Shown: positions 53,144 through 61,158 of the stretch, in pieces | Layout of the letters: each line of letters opens with the position of its first letter | Position numbering within the stretch: the stretch's first letter is position 1 | NCBI GenBank assembly: GCA_047608975.1 | Contig: JBLFYM010000005.1 | Coordinates: 1-64,000, forward strand | DNA from: GCA-2715965 sp047608975 | GTDB lineage: Bacteria; Verrucomicrobiota; Verrucomicrobiia; Limisphaerales; JAYPXF01 | Length of the DNA: 64,000 bases | Direction of reading: 5' to 3' | Notes under the pieces: model-generated | Database searches by the model: none | What the model was told of the DNA's origin: nothing | What the model saw: the letters and a program-made list of their open reading frames with translations, nothing else | Position numbers and translations under genes: made by a program

Positions 53144-53407
53144 GTGGGTCAGCCGCAGAATACCGTTGGGCAGGTCGTGTTTATGCGCACGGACGTGCCG
53201 AACTATGTCGAGGAAACCTTTACGTTTGGGAGTCTGGAGGAGTTGATCGCGTTGTGCACCACTTCGAAGCCGAATCTCACGCTGGAGAAAGTGATGGTTT
53301 ACGCAATGGACGGGGAAACGCCGATCTCGCTGACTCTGGGTTTCGTGGCTGCCAGCAAAGGTAGGCGTTTGCCGGAGGAGATGTTGAAGAAGGTTGAAAG
53401 ACGGTGA
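53144..53407 (+). CDS. Small hypothetical protein
   Basis: 87 residues if GTG at 53144 is used, 74 residues from ATG at 53183. The core reads MRTDVPNYVEETFTFGSLEE, then LIALCTTSKPNLTLEKVMVY and LGFVAASKGRRLPEEMLKK, with a coding-like composition. No domain recognised and no membrane segment. TTGTTA at 53109-53114 and TTATCG at 53133-53138 (18-bp spacer) precede the GTG by 5 nt, which leaves the start uncertain. Same strand as hemW, 67 nt downstream. Confidence 0.5.
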   Translation: MGQPQNTVGQVVFMRTDVPNYVEETFTFGSLEELIALCTTSKPNLTLEKVMVYAMDGETPISLTLGFVAASKGRRLPEEMLKKVERR

Positions 53408-53451
53408 ACTGTTTTTGCTGATTCGTTGCTGTGACTGATAATCAACGTTGA

Positions 53452-53479
53452 TTTACGATTGGAAAAACCGCGTTAATGT
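53452..53479 (+). promoter_or_regulatory. Promoter of the TIGR01777 gene, predicted leaderless
   Basis: TTTACG at 53452-53457, 16-bp spacer, TAATGT at 53474-53479, then 7 nt to GTG at 53487. It overlaps the alternative TTG start at 53448, which supports the GTG. Confidence 0.5.
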
Positions 53480-53486
53480 TCCCTAC

Positions 53487-54392
53487 GTGAGAATTCTGAT
53501 TGCTGGTTCAAGTGGTCTGGTGGGTAACGCTTTGGGGCGACGTCTGCGCGATACCCAACACGAGATCTGGCGATTGGTCCGGCGGGAGTCGGATGACGAA
53601 CGGGAGATTTCTTGGGACCCCGAACGGGGTTTATTGGACCAGACGGCGTGCGAGGGATTTGACGCCGTGATTCATTTGGGAGGTGTGAACATCGCGTTGC
53701 GACGTTGGAGTGAGAAGTTCAAACAACGCATCCGCGATAGCCGGGTCAAAAGCACGCGTCTCTTGGCGATGACAATTTCCAATCTCCAACAACCGCCCAA
53801 GGTATTTCTCTGCGCGACCGGAATCGGAAACTATGGCGATCGCGGCGATGAACTGCTGGATGAGGAGAGTTCTGAAGCGGACAGTTTTTTGGCCAGCGTC
53901 GGCAAGGAATGGGAAGCGGCCAGCCAACCCGCTGCGGCGGCGAACGTACGCGTCGTGAATCTGCGCTTCGGCCTGGTGTTGGGCACGGCTGACGGTGCGC
54001 TTGCAAAGATGCTTCCGGTCTTCCGCCTGGGAATCGGGGGCGTCGTTGGAAACGGCCGGCAATGGTGGAGCTGGATCGGTCTGCAGGACACAGTGAAAGC
54101 GATCGCGTTCTTGTTGGAGAACGAAGGATTGCGAGGGCCTATCAATCTGGTCTCGCCGAACCCTGCGACGAATCGCGAATTCACGAAGACGCTCGGTCAC
54201 GTTCTACGGCGCTTCACCCTCTTTCCGCTGCCCGCAGTTGTTGCGCGGATCGCGCTGGGGGAGATGGCGAAGGAAACTTTGCTTGCGAGTACGCGGGTGA
54301 GGCCGAAGCGATTGCTGGAGGCGGGATTCGAATTTGACCATCCGGAGTTGGAGGACGCTCTGCGCACGGAGTTGGCGGCCGAAGTCGAATGA
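53487..54392 (+). CDS. TIGR01777 family NAD(P)-binding epimerase-like protein
   Basis: 301 residues from GTG at 53487, which starts the Rossmann strand RILIAGSSGLVG. Then VIHLGGVNIALRRWSEKFKQ, SRVKSTRLL, ATGIGNYGDRGDE, LRFGLVLG, and the C-terminal DUF1731-type tail ALGEMAKETLLASTRVRPKRL. This is the extended SDR family of cell-division inhibitor SulA-like/YfcH proteins; true function uncertain. Stop 43 nt before the esterase gene start. Confidence 0.88.
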   Translation: MRILIAGSSGLVGNALGRRLRDTQHEIWRLVRRESDDEREISWDPERGLLDQTACEGFDAVIHLGGVNIALRRWSEKFKQRIRDSRVKSTRLLAMTISNLQQPPKVFLCATGIGNYGDRGDELLDEESSEADSFLASVGKEWEAASQPAAAANVRVVNLRFGLVLGTADGALAKMLPVFRLGIGGVVGNGRQWWSWIGLQDTVKAIAFLLENEGLRGPINLVSPNPATNREFTKTLGHVLRRFTLFPLPAVVARIALGEMAKETLLASTRVRPKRLLEAGFEFDHPELEDALRTELAAEVE

Positions 54393-54435
54393 ATGTCGGC
54401 TTGCATGGGATGCGAGCAGTCCACAGCATTACACA

Positions 54436-55341
54436 ATGAAGTTATTGATTGCGGCAATTGTCGTTGGATTGACGGTCTCGTTGGATGCCGCGCCGGCGCA
54501 AGTGAACATGCGGGGGGCGGAAGTTGAAACTTACAAGGTCGCATCCGGTGATGAATTGAAGCTCTACATCTTCAACCCTGAGGGGCACAAGCCGAAGAAA
54601 GACAAGCGACCCGCGATCGTTTTTTTCTTTGGCGGTGGTTGGAATGGAGGAGCCCCAACACAGTTTCAACAACACTGCCGCTATCTCGCATCGCGCGGCA
54701 TGGTGGCGATGGCTGCGGATTACCGTGTGAAGTCACGTCAAAAGACACCTCCAAGTGCCTGTGTCAACGATGGCAAGTCCGCGATCCGCTATGTCCGGAA
54801 GAACGCGGCTCGACTCGGGATTGATTCGGATCGCATCGCTGCCGGCGGCGGGTCCGCCGGTGGGCATGTCGGTGCTGCCACCGGAATGCTGGACGGACTC
54901 GACGACCAGGCGGACGACCAGAAGATCTCCTCCAAATCCAACGCGTTGGTGCTGTTCAATCCTGTGTATGACAATGGCCCCAATGGCTATGGGTACAGCC
55001 GCGTGACGGAGTATTGGAAGGAATTCTCACCCGCCCACAACATCACCAAAGACGATCCCCCGGCGGTGGTTTTTCTTGGAACAAAAGATACGCTGATTCC
55101 CGTTAGCACTGGTGAATCGTTTAAAGCACGAATGGAAGCAGTCGGTTTGAAAAGCGAGCTGCACCTGTACGACGGGCAACCGCACGGTTTCTTCAATGAG
55201 CGCAAAGGCGGAACGGAAATATTCTTCGATACAGTTCGGAAAATGGATCGGTTTCTGGTGGAACTTGGTTATCTGGATGGGAAAGGGAGTGAGGCTCAAT
55301 TAAAGGCGGTATCAGACCCTCCAGCGCCGAAGAAAAAGTAG
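54436..55341 (+). CDS. Secreted alpha/beta hydrolase (esterase/lipase, BD-FAE-like)
   Basis: 301 residues from ATG at 54436. Signal peptide (residues 1-19, LLIAAIVVGLTVSLDA). Oxyanion hole FFGGGW, nucleophile S140 in AAGGGSAGGH, acid GTKDTLIP, His in GQPHGFFN. Resembles bifunctional deacetylase/feruloyl-esterase hydrolases of polysaccharide degraders. TTGCAT (54401-54406), 17 bp, CAGCAT lies 6 nt before the ATG, a weak promoter candidate. Confidence 0.86.
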   Translation: MKLLIAAIVVGLTVSLDAAPAQVNMRGAEVETYKVASGDELKLYIFNPEGHKPKKDKRPAIVFFFGGGWNGGAPTQFQQHCRYLASRGMVAMAADYRVKSRQKTPPSACVNDGKSAIRYVRKNAARLGIDSDRIAAGGGSAGGHVGAATGMLDGLDDQADDQKISSKSNALVLFNPVYDNGPNGYGYSRVTEYWKEFSPAHNITKDDPPAVVFLGTKDTLIPVSTGESFKARMEAVGLKSELHLYDGQPHGFFNERKGGTEIFFDTVRKMDRFLVELGYLDGKGSEAQLKAVSDPPAPKKK

Positions 55342-55448
55342 CTGACCTATCCCAGCCTTCACCGGTTCTCAAAACTCACTCGGCGCTTCGAACGTACGCG
55401 CACCGGAATGACCTGCTGAGCGATTGCCAGAACGCCTTTCAGGTCGCC

Positions 55449-56115
55449 TTGCGGCGATATCGGTCGCTACGATACAGGCTCAACAATCGATCGGAGCCGC
55501 TAATTCTCACCATCATTACACACCACCTCTCTCTCACGCTCCTTACGTTTGCAGTCGTACCCGCCTCGGGAGCGAGACCGGTGGAGGTGAGCACCGAGTC
55601 GGCTTCGGTCGGAGTCATTTTACCAGGGGATGAAGTGAAGTTGAGCGTCGATCGCGAGGTTGATCTGAATCTGGTCTCCGTGGTGCCACCGACGGCAAGG
55701 TTTCATCGCCTCTGATTGGTCCGGTGAAACTCGCGGGGCTAAAAGTGCGCCAAGCGAAAAAGATGCGTCCGAGACGCATACGGAAAAGACCTGCTGGTCA
55801 ACCCGAGGGTGTCACTTTTACTGACCCCTCAGCCGAGAATAGCCGGGAAGTTTGTCATCAACGGGCACATTGGTCAGCCGGTGTGTTTTTGATCTGCCTG
55901 CGGGAAAAATGGAAATCTCCATCATGGCAGCAGTGGCGATTGCTGGTGGATTCACCGGCTGGTCCCGTCGGACACGCATAAATGTGCACCGGGACGTCGG
56001 CGGAAAATCGACTGTCATCAAGTCCGCCGCCAAGAAAATCTCGACCGATCCCAAATCAGAGGATTTTAAAATCCGTATGGGAGAGGTCATTTTTATTCCG
56101 GGAATCTGTATATAG
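55449..56115 (+). pseudogene. Frameshifted polysaccharide export (Wza/SLBB-type) gene
   Basis: Successive frames together read as one outer-membrane polysaccharide biosynthesis/export protein. First a signal peptide-like start and LPGDEVKLSVDREVDLNLVS; then, one frame over, PLIGPVKLAGLKVRQA; then, in the third frame, AYGKDLLVNPRVSLLL and GKFVINGHIGQPV; then, back in another frame, FDLPAGKMEISIM, AGGFTGW, and the SLBB-like end DFKIRMGEVIFIP. At least three frameshifts are needed to join them (near 55690, 55760 and 55885), so it cannot make a full protein. It stands alone, upstream of the tRNA-Thr/tuf promoter. Confidence 0.7.
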
Positions 56116-56416
56116 GCCCACTGGCTGGACTGAGAAATTCCGAGAGGGTGGGGGGATTCTAGGGTTTTTAGCCACATTTATGCGAATTTTGAGTATTCTG
56201 CAGGAATAGTGCCGAAAACATGGATTGGTCGACTTTTCCAAAACAATTTGGTTGACTTCCAACTGCGCTTTTATATCTTCCCGCTCCGCTTAGGTGCTGG
56301 AACCGAGTAAAAAAGACCGCTCAATCCATTGGTTCTGCTGGTAGCAGAATATCGGGTGAAGCGTTCTTTTTGTCGCTGGGTTCAGAGGTGCGAAGTGGAT
56401 AATACCCGGGCTTTTT
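56116..56416 (+). other. Intergenic leader region of tRNA-Thr/tuf
   Basis: Holds the promoter at 56252-56279 and a perfect 7-bp hairpin TTCTGCT-GGT-AGCAGAA at about 56333-56349 in the transcript leader. AT-rich block upstream of the -35 could be an UP element. No gene. Confidence 0.5.
56252..56279 (+). promoter_or_regulatory. Promoter of the tRNA-Thr - tuf operon
   Basis: TTGACT at 56252-56257, 16-bp spacer, TATCTT at 56274-56279. Strong sigma70-like match about 138 nt before the tRNA, preceded by an AT-rich stretch. Confidence 0.6.
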
Positions 56417-56492
56417 GCCCATGTAGCTCAGCTGGTAGAGCACATCCTTGGTAAGGATGAGGTCACCGGTTCAAGCCCGGTCATGGGCTCCA
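56417..56492 (+). tRNA. tRNA-Thr (GGT)
   Basis: 76 nt. Acceptor GCCCATG pairs with CATGGGC; the CCA end is encoded. D-arm GCTCAGCTGGTAGAGC, anticodon stem CATCC/GGATG with anticodon GGT, T-arm ACCGGTTCAAGCCCGGT. It reads ACC and ACT (Thr). Placed 61 nt upstream of tuf, a common neighbour of that gene. Confidence 0.95.
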
Positions 56493-56553
56493 TTTCGGCT
56501 TAAACGCCGGATCGACTAACAACAGAACAGAATAGAAAACAGGACACTCAGAA

Positions 56554-57747
56554 ATGGCAAAAGAAGCGTTTCAACGGATTAAACCACACGTGAACGTTGG
56601 TACCATCGGACACGTCGACCATGGTAAATCAACTCTGACCGCAGCGATTGTTGCGACTCAGGCACGTCGCAATCTGGCACCAGCGGTTTCATACGCTGAT
56701 ATCACCAAAGGTGGTACTGTGCGTGATGATTCCAAGACGGTGACCATTGCTGCGTCGCATGTGGAATATCAAAGCGACACGCGTCACTACGCCCATGTTG
56801 ACTGTCCGGGTCATGCTGATTATGTGAAAAACATGATCACGGGTGCTGCTCAGATGGATGGAGCGATCTTGGTGGTTGCTGCTGATTCTGGTCCGATGCC
56901 CCAGACCCGTGAGCACATCCTGCTCGCCCGTCAGGTGGGTGTCCCGGAGATTGTTGTCTACATGAACAAGTGTGACCTCGTTGATGACGAGGAATTGCTT
57001 GATCTGGTGGAGATGGAAGTTCGTGATCTTCTGACCAAATACGAATTTGATGGCGATAATATTCCGATCGTTCGTGGGAGCGCGACCGCTGCTATGGAAG
57101 GCACGGAAGAGGGTGAAGCTGCGATTCAGGAACTCCTGAAGGCGATTGACGAGTATATTCCGCTGCCGCCTCGTGAAATCGACCAGCCGTTCCTGATGTG
57201 TGTTGAGGATGTATTCAACATTGAAGGACGTGGTACGGTTCTTACCGGTCGAGTTGAGCGCGGTATCCTGAAAAAGATGGAAGAGGTTGAAATCGTTGGC
57301 CTTAGGGACACTCGTAAAACGACTGCTACGGACATTGAAATGTTCCGTAAGTTGTTGGATTCAGCTGAAGCAGGTGACAATGTTGGTATCCTGCTTCGTG
57401 GCATCAAGAAAGAAGATGTTGAGCGCGGTATGGTTCTCGCCAAGCCGGGCACCATCAAGCCGCACACCAAATTCAAGGCTGAACTCTACGTTCTGTCCAA
57501 GGATGAGGGCGGCCGTCATACTCCATTCTTCGGAAACTACCGTCCGCAATTTTATTTCCGCACTACCGATGTGACGGGAACCATTGATCTGGCAGAGGGC
57601 ACCGAGATGGTGATGCCTGGTGACAATGTTTCTGTGACCGTCACTCTGATTGCCCCGGTGGCAATGGAGAAGGGCCAACGTTTTGCTATCCGTGAGGGTG
57701 GTAAGACAATTGGTGCTGGTCGCGTAAGCGAAGTGCTCGAAGGTTAA
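56554..57747 (+). CDS. tuf: Translation elongation factor EF-Tu
   Basis: 397 residues. GTP-binding motifs: G1 GHVDHGKS at 19-26 (usually GHVDHGKT), G3 DCPGH at 83-87, G4 MNKCD, and G5 GSA. Domain 2 and 3 signatures (GRGTVLTGRVERG, FFGNYRPQFYFRTTDVTG) are normal. Switch I is unusual: the near-universal RGITIN before SHVEY is KTVTIA, and the preceding insert (ITKGGTVRDDS) is also different; the Mg-binding Thr (T64) is kept. Delivers aminoacyl-tRNA to the ribosome. No Shine-Dalgarno close to the ATG. Confidence 0.97.
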   Translation: MAKEAFQRIKPHVNVGTIGHVDHGKSTLTAAIVATQARRNLAPAVSYADITKGGTVRDDSKTVTIAASHVEYQSDTRHYAHVDCPGHADYVKNMITGAAQMDGAILVVAADSGPMPQTREHILLARQVGVPEIVVYMNKCDLVDDEELLDLVEMEVRDLLTKYEFDGDNIPIVRGSATAAMEGTEEGEAAIQELLKAIDEYIPLPPREIDQPFLMCVEDVFNIEGRGTVLTGRVERGILKKMEEVEIVGLRDTRKTTATDIEMFRKLLDSAEAGDNVGILLRGIKKEDVERGMVLAKPGTIKPHTKFKAELYVLSKDEGGRHTPFFGNYRPQFYFRTTDVTGTIDLAEGTEMVMPGDNVSVTVTLIAPVAMEKGQRFAIREGGKTIGAGRVSEVLEG

Positions 57748-57816
57748 CTCTGCTTTTCCGGTGTGAGGCGAGCTTGACTCTCCTCCATTTTTGCCGGAAT
57801 CGGACAGTTTTTGGCT

Positions 57817-57892
57817 AGGGCGGTAGCTCAATTGGTAGAGTTGCGGTCTCCAAAACCGTCGGTTGGGGGTTCGAATCCCTCCCGCCCTGCCA
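57817..57892 (+). tRNA. tRNA-Trp (CCA)
   Basis: 76 nt. Acceptor AGGGCGG/CCGCCCT with encoded CCA; anticodon loop CTCCAAA, anticodon CCA; T-arm GGGGGTTCGAATCCCTC. The position between tuf and secE is the classic one for tRNA-Trp in many bacteria. Confidence 0.95.
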
Positions 57893-57907
57893 TCCAAAAA
57901 CTCGTGC

Positions 57908-57997
57908 GGAGGGGTGGCAGAGTGGTCGAATGCGGCGGTCTTGAAAACCGCTTTCCGGGAAACCGGAACGGGGGTTCGAATCCCTCCCCCTCCGCCA
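57908..57997 (+). tRNA. tRNA-Ser (TGA)
   Basis: 90 nt, class II, with a long variable arm (TTTCCGGGAAACCGGAACG region). Acceptor GGAGGGG/CCCCTCC, encoded CCA; anticodon loop CTTGAAA with anticodon TGA. It lies 15 nt after tRNA-Trp and 31 nt before secE, less usual than tRNA-Trp alone. Confidence 0.93.
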
Positions 57998-58028
57998 AAT
58001 CCTGGCGAAGATAAACGAAGATAAAAAC

Positions 58029-58283
58029 GTGTTTAGTACAACCCAAATAGTTCTCTTGGTCGTGGGCGCGGTGGCGCTACTGCTTGCGTGGCGAAAAGGG
58101 CATCTGCTGCGCTTGGCCCACTACGTCGGCGAAACGAATGTTGAACTGAAGAAGTGCAACTGGCCGTCGAAAGACGAACTTAAAGGGTCGACGGTCCTTG
58201 TTATGTTCTCCGTGGTTGCGGTGGGATTCATCACGTTTTTTGTGGATATCCTGATTTCACAGGTGATCAAGATTTTGATGTAG
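58029..58283 (+). CDS. secE: Preprotein translocase subunit SecE
   Basis: 84 residues from GTG at 58029. An extra N-terminal membrane helix (residues 6-20) precedes the conserved ETNVELKKCNWPSKDELKGSTV cytosolic helix, split here as ELKKCNWPS and DELKGS, and the C-terminal membrane helix. SecE holds SecY in the Sec translocon. nusG starts 1 nt after the stop. Confidence 0.93.
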   Translation: MFSTTQIVLLVVGAVALLLAWRKGHLLRLAHYVGETNVELKKCNWPSKDELKGSTVLVMFSVVAVGFITFFVDILISQVIKILM

Positions 58284-58284
58284 T

Positions 58285-58851
58285 ATGAGTGAAGAACTTT
58301 CAGCAAAACACCAGTGGTTCGCGTTGCATACCCTCTCTGGTCAGGAGATGAAGGTGCGTGACAGCATCATGAAGCGGCTTAAGGCTGAGGAGATGCAGGA
58401 TCACATTGGGGAAGTTCTTCTGCCGATGGAGAAGGTTGTGGAAGTTCGCAATCAGAAGAAAACTGTCACTCAGCGCAAACTGCATCCCGGTTACGTGTAT
58501 ATTCACATCGCTCTGCTTGATGAAACGTATCGGATCATGGATAAGCCATGGTATTTCATCAAAGACACGCAGGGTATTATTGGTTTTGTGGGTGGCGAGC
58601 GTCCGATCCCTTTGGATACGCACGAGATTGACGACATCAAAGCGCAGATCTTAGATTCCGAAGATGTTGAACGGCCTCGTGTCAACTTTGAGATCAATGA
58701 GACGGTCAAGATCAACGATGGCCCGTTCCTGAATTTCAGTGGCGTGATCGAGGAAGTGGATCCTGATCGCGGTAAGTTGAAAATCACTGTCGATATTTTC
58801 GGCCGGAAGACTCCTGTAGAACTCGAATACTGGCAGGTTGAAAAAACCTGA
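58285..58851 (+). CDS. nusG: Transcription termination/antitermination factor NusG
   Basis: 188 residues. NGN domain: QWFALHTLSGQEMKVRD, QRKLHPGYVYI, WYFIKDTQGIIGFVGG; C-terminal KOW domain INDGPFLNFSGVIEEVDPDRGKLKI as its core (shown in pieces: GPFLNFSGVIEEV and GKLKITVDIFGR). Couples RNA polymerase elongation with Rho and with the ribosome. Directly follows secE, precedes rplK. Confidence 0.95.
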   Translation: MSEELSAKHQWFALHTLSGQEMKVRDSIMKRLKAEEMQDHIGEVLLPMEKVVEVRNQKKTVTQRKLHPGYVYIHIALLDETYRIMDKPWYFIKDTQGIIGFVGGERPIPLDTHEIDDIKAQILDSEDVERPRVNFEINETVKINDGPFLNFSGVIEEVDPDRGKLKITVDIFGRKTPVELEYWQVEKT

Positions 58852-58891
58852 CTCCAGCTCAACTCGGTAACACTGAACCCAAATTTAAAAA

Positions 58892-59317
58892 ATGGCGAAG
58901 AAAGCAACTGGACTAATTAAACTGCAGATCCCGGCTGGTCAGGCGAATCCCGCACCGCCGGTCGGACCCGCACTGGGTCAGCACGGCGTGAATATCATGG
59001 GCTTCTGTAAGGAGTTCAATGCCAAGACGAAGGATCGCGCCGGCCTGATCATCCCTGTGGTCATCACGGTTTATCAGGATAAGAGTTTCACTTTCATTAC
59101 GAAGTCGCCGCCCGCAGCGATTCTTTTGAAAAAAGCGGCAGGTATCGCTTCGGGATCCGCTTCGCCCAATAAGGACAAGGTTGGCAAAGTCACCCGCGCT
59201 CAATTGCTGGAGATTGCCAAGACCAAAATGGAAGATTTGAACGCCAACGACGACGAAGCTGCAATTCAGGTAATCGCCGGTACTGCCCGCAGTATGGGCA
59301 TCGAAGTCACCGACTAA
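58892..59317 (+). CDS. rplK: 50S ribosomal protein L11
   Basis: 141 residues, standard length. KLQIPAGQANPAPPVGPALG and GVNIMGFCKEFNA at the N-terminus; C-terminal rRNA-binding domain with GTARSMGIEV. Part of the GTPase-associated centre. An A-rich, not Shine-Dalgarno, sequence precedes the ATG. Confidence 0.97.
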   Translation: MAKKATGLIKLQIPAGQANPAPPVGPALGQHGVNIMGFCKEFNAKTKDRAGLIIPVVITVYQDKSFTFITKSPPAAILLKKAAGIASGSASPNKDKVGKVTRAQLLEIAKTKMEDLNANDDEAAIQVIAGTARSMGIEVTD

Positions 59318-59365
59318 AAAAAATGCGGGAGAGTCCTTCTGGATTCGTATGAACCGCCTCAAAAA

Positions 59366-60064
59366 ATGCCAAGCAAACGCTACAAACAGGCCCTCGAACA
59401 GGTCGACACGGACAAGAAATATCCTCTGAAGGAGGCTCTTGGTGTGCTCGAAAAACTTCCCAAAACCAAATTCGATGAAACGGTTGAGGTTGCCCTCAAG
59501 CTGGGCGTCGATCCTCGCCAGTCGGACCAGATGGTCCGTGGTACAGTGCCGTTGCCTCATGGCAGCGGCAAGAACGTGACCGTCATTGTTTTTGCCAAGC
59601 CTGGTCCTTCTGCAGATGCGGCGATCGCTGCCGGTGCCGAACACGTTGGGTTCGACGAACTCATCAAAAAGTGCGTTGAAGGCTGGACGGATTTTGATGT
59701 GGCGGTCGCCACCCCGGAAGCCATGGTGGAAGTACGCAAATTGGGGCGTGTGCTCGGTCCTCGCGGACTGATGCCAAATCCGAAGACCGGGACGGTTACC
59801 GATGATACCGGATCTGCGGTTCAGGCGGTCAAGGCCGGACGGGTGGAATTCAAGGTCGACAAGACTTCGAACCTAGCGGTTGTCGCCGGAAAGCGATCTT
59901 TCACTGCTGATCAGCTGGAAGAAAATATTCGCGCCATTTTCGATGCAATCGCGAGGGTAAAGCCAGACAGCATCAAGGGCCACTACGTGAAAAGCGCGAC
60001 CGTCACAGCGACGATGAGTCCTGGTATCGCTGTCGATCCGAAGGAAGTCACCGTTGCCGAGTAA
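59366..60064 (+). CDS. rplA: 50S ribosomal protein L1
   Basis: 232 residues. KRYKQALEQVD start, GTVPLPHGSGK, LGPRGLMPNPKTGTV and the C-terminal KSATVTATMSPGI. Binds 23S rRNA in the L1 stalk and may autoregulate the L11-L1 mRNA. 35 nt before rplJ. Confidence 0.97.
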   Translation: MPSKRYKQALEQVDTDKKYPLKEALGVLEKLPKTKFDETVEVALKLGVDPRQSDQMVRGTVPLPHGSGKNVTVIVFAKPGPSADAAIAAGAEHVGFDELIKKCVEGWTDFDVAVATPEAMVEVRKLGRVLGPRGLMPNPKTGTVTDDTGSAVQAVKAGRVEFKVDKTSNLAVVAGKRSFTADQLEENIRAIFDAIARVKPDSIKGHYVKSATVTATMSPGIAVDPKEVTVAE

Positions 60065-60098
60065 GCGTGCCCCAATCCAACCAGAAAAATTTAGAAAG

Positions 60099-60608
60099 AT
60101 GCGAGAAGCTAAGAAACTAATTACGGCTGAATATCTCGGCCGCCTGGAGAACTCCCCGTTCTTCATCGTTGTCGATTACACCGGACTGACAGTTGAACAT
60201 TTCAACGAGTTGCGCACGCGGCTTCGCGGTGTGAACGCTGAGGCGCACGTCGTCAAAAACCGCATCTTCAAGGTTGCTGCCAAAGAATCTGGAGTGGATC
60301 TTACCGGCGCGGTGAAAGGCCAGTTGGCGGTTGTCACTGGCGCTCAGGACATCGCCGCCGCTGCGAAGATCCTGAAGACGTTTGAGTCTGAGTTCGAAAA
60401 ACCCAAGGTTCGCTTCGGTTACATGGGTGACGCCCGGCTCGAGGTCGAAGAGGTTAAAAAGATCGCAGATCTTCCGCCAATGGACGTCCTTCGCGCCACT
60501 ATTTTGAATGTAATCAACGCGCCGGCGACCAAACTCGCGACCCTCATCAATACGCCGGGCACCCAGTTGGCACAGGTCCTCCAGGCCAAGGCTGACAAAG
60601 GCGATTAA
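60099..60608 (+). CDS. rplJ: 50S ribosomal protein L10
   Basis: 169 residues from ATG at 60099; a TTG start at 60054 inside rplA is rejected. ENSPFFIVVDYTGLTV, VVKNRIFKVAAKE and the C-terminal helix that binds L7/L12 dimers. Forms the base of the L7/L12 stalk. Confidence 0.95.
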   Translation: MREAKKLITAEYLGRLENSPFFIVVDYTGLTVEHFNELRTRLRGVNAEAHVVKNRIFKVAAKESGVDLTGAVKGQLAVVTGAQDIAAAAKILKTFESEFEKPKVRFGYMGDARLEVEEVKKIADLPPMDVLRATILNVINAPATKLATLINTPGTQLAQVLQAKADKGD

Positions 60609-60618
60609 TTTGACAATT

Positions 60619-60641
60619 TCATTCCCGAAGGTCGGGGATGA
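60619..60641 (+). promoter_or_regulatory. Hairpin in the rplJ-rplL spacer
   Basis: 10-bp stem TCATTCCCGA / TCGGGGATGA with one G-U pair, 11 nt after the rplJ stop. A second hairpin near CACCG...CGGTG follows at about 60693-60714. The 131-nt spacer is longer than in many bacteria and may control the higher L7/L12 dose. No T-tract, so not a simple terminator. Confidence 0.4.
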
Positions 60642-60739
60642 GTAAACCGAAACCAAAATAGAAAATCGACGGGCGGCGGGCTGCCGTCTCAAACCACCGG
60701 AAGCCTTCGGTGACGTCGAGACTAAAGAAAGAACATAAC

Positions 60740-61120
60740 ATGGCAGAACTCGATAACCTCGTGGAAGAGCTCAGCAAGCTGACTGTATTGGAAGCCGCTG
60801 ACCTCGTGAAACAACTCGAAGACAAATGGGGCGTAAGCGCCGCAGCACCTGTTGCTGCTGTTGCTGCACCTACCGCCGGTGGCCCTGCTGCTCCCGAGGA
60901 AGAACAGACCGAATTCGACGTCATTCTCGAAGACTTCGGTGGTAACAAGATCGCGGTCATCAAGGCCGTTCGTGCCACCAAGGCTGGACTCGGCCTCGCC
61001 GAAGCCAAGGCGCTTGTCGAAAGTGCACCCAAGCCGTTGCTTGAAGCAGTTTCCAAGGATGAAGCCGAAGACGCCAAGAAGAAACTCGAAGAAGCTGGCG
61101 CCAAAGTCACGGTCAAGTAA
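60740..61120 (+). CDS. rplL: 50S ribosomal protein L7/L12
   Basis: 126 residues from ATG at 60740. N-terminal dimerisation helices (LVEELSKLTVLEAADLVKQL), Ala/Pro-rich hinge (AAPVAAVAAPTAGG) and C-terminal factor-binding domain (KIAVIKAVRATKAGLGLAEAK as KIAVIKAVR and GLGLAEAKALVE). Recruits translation GTPases to the ribosome. Confidence 0.96.
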   Translation: MAELDNLVEELSKLTVLEAADLVKQLEDKWGVSAAAPVAAVAAPTAGGPAAPEEEQTEFDVILEDFGGNKIAVIKAVRATKAGLGLAEAKALVESAPKPLLEAVSKDEAEDAKKKLEEAGAKVTVK

Positions 61121-61131
61121 GACCCTTTGTT

Positions 61132-61158
61132 GGAATGGCGGGCAATCCCTGCCATTCC
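61132..61158 (+). terminator. rplL-rpoB hairpin, probable attenuator or processing site
   Basis: Perfect 8-bp stem GGAATGGC / GCCATTCC enclosing GGG...CCC, 11 nt after the rplL stop. No T-tract follows, so partial termination or RNA processing between ribosomal and polymerase genes, as in Escherichia coli, is more likely than full termination. Confidence 0.5.

Noticed and set aside
60054..60098. TTG start for rplJ inside the rplA stop region
   Set aside because: It adds 15 non-conserved residues; ATG at 60099 begins the usual L10 sequence.
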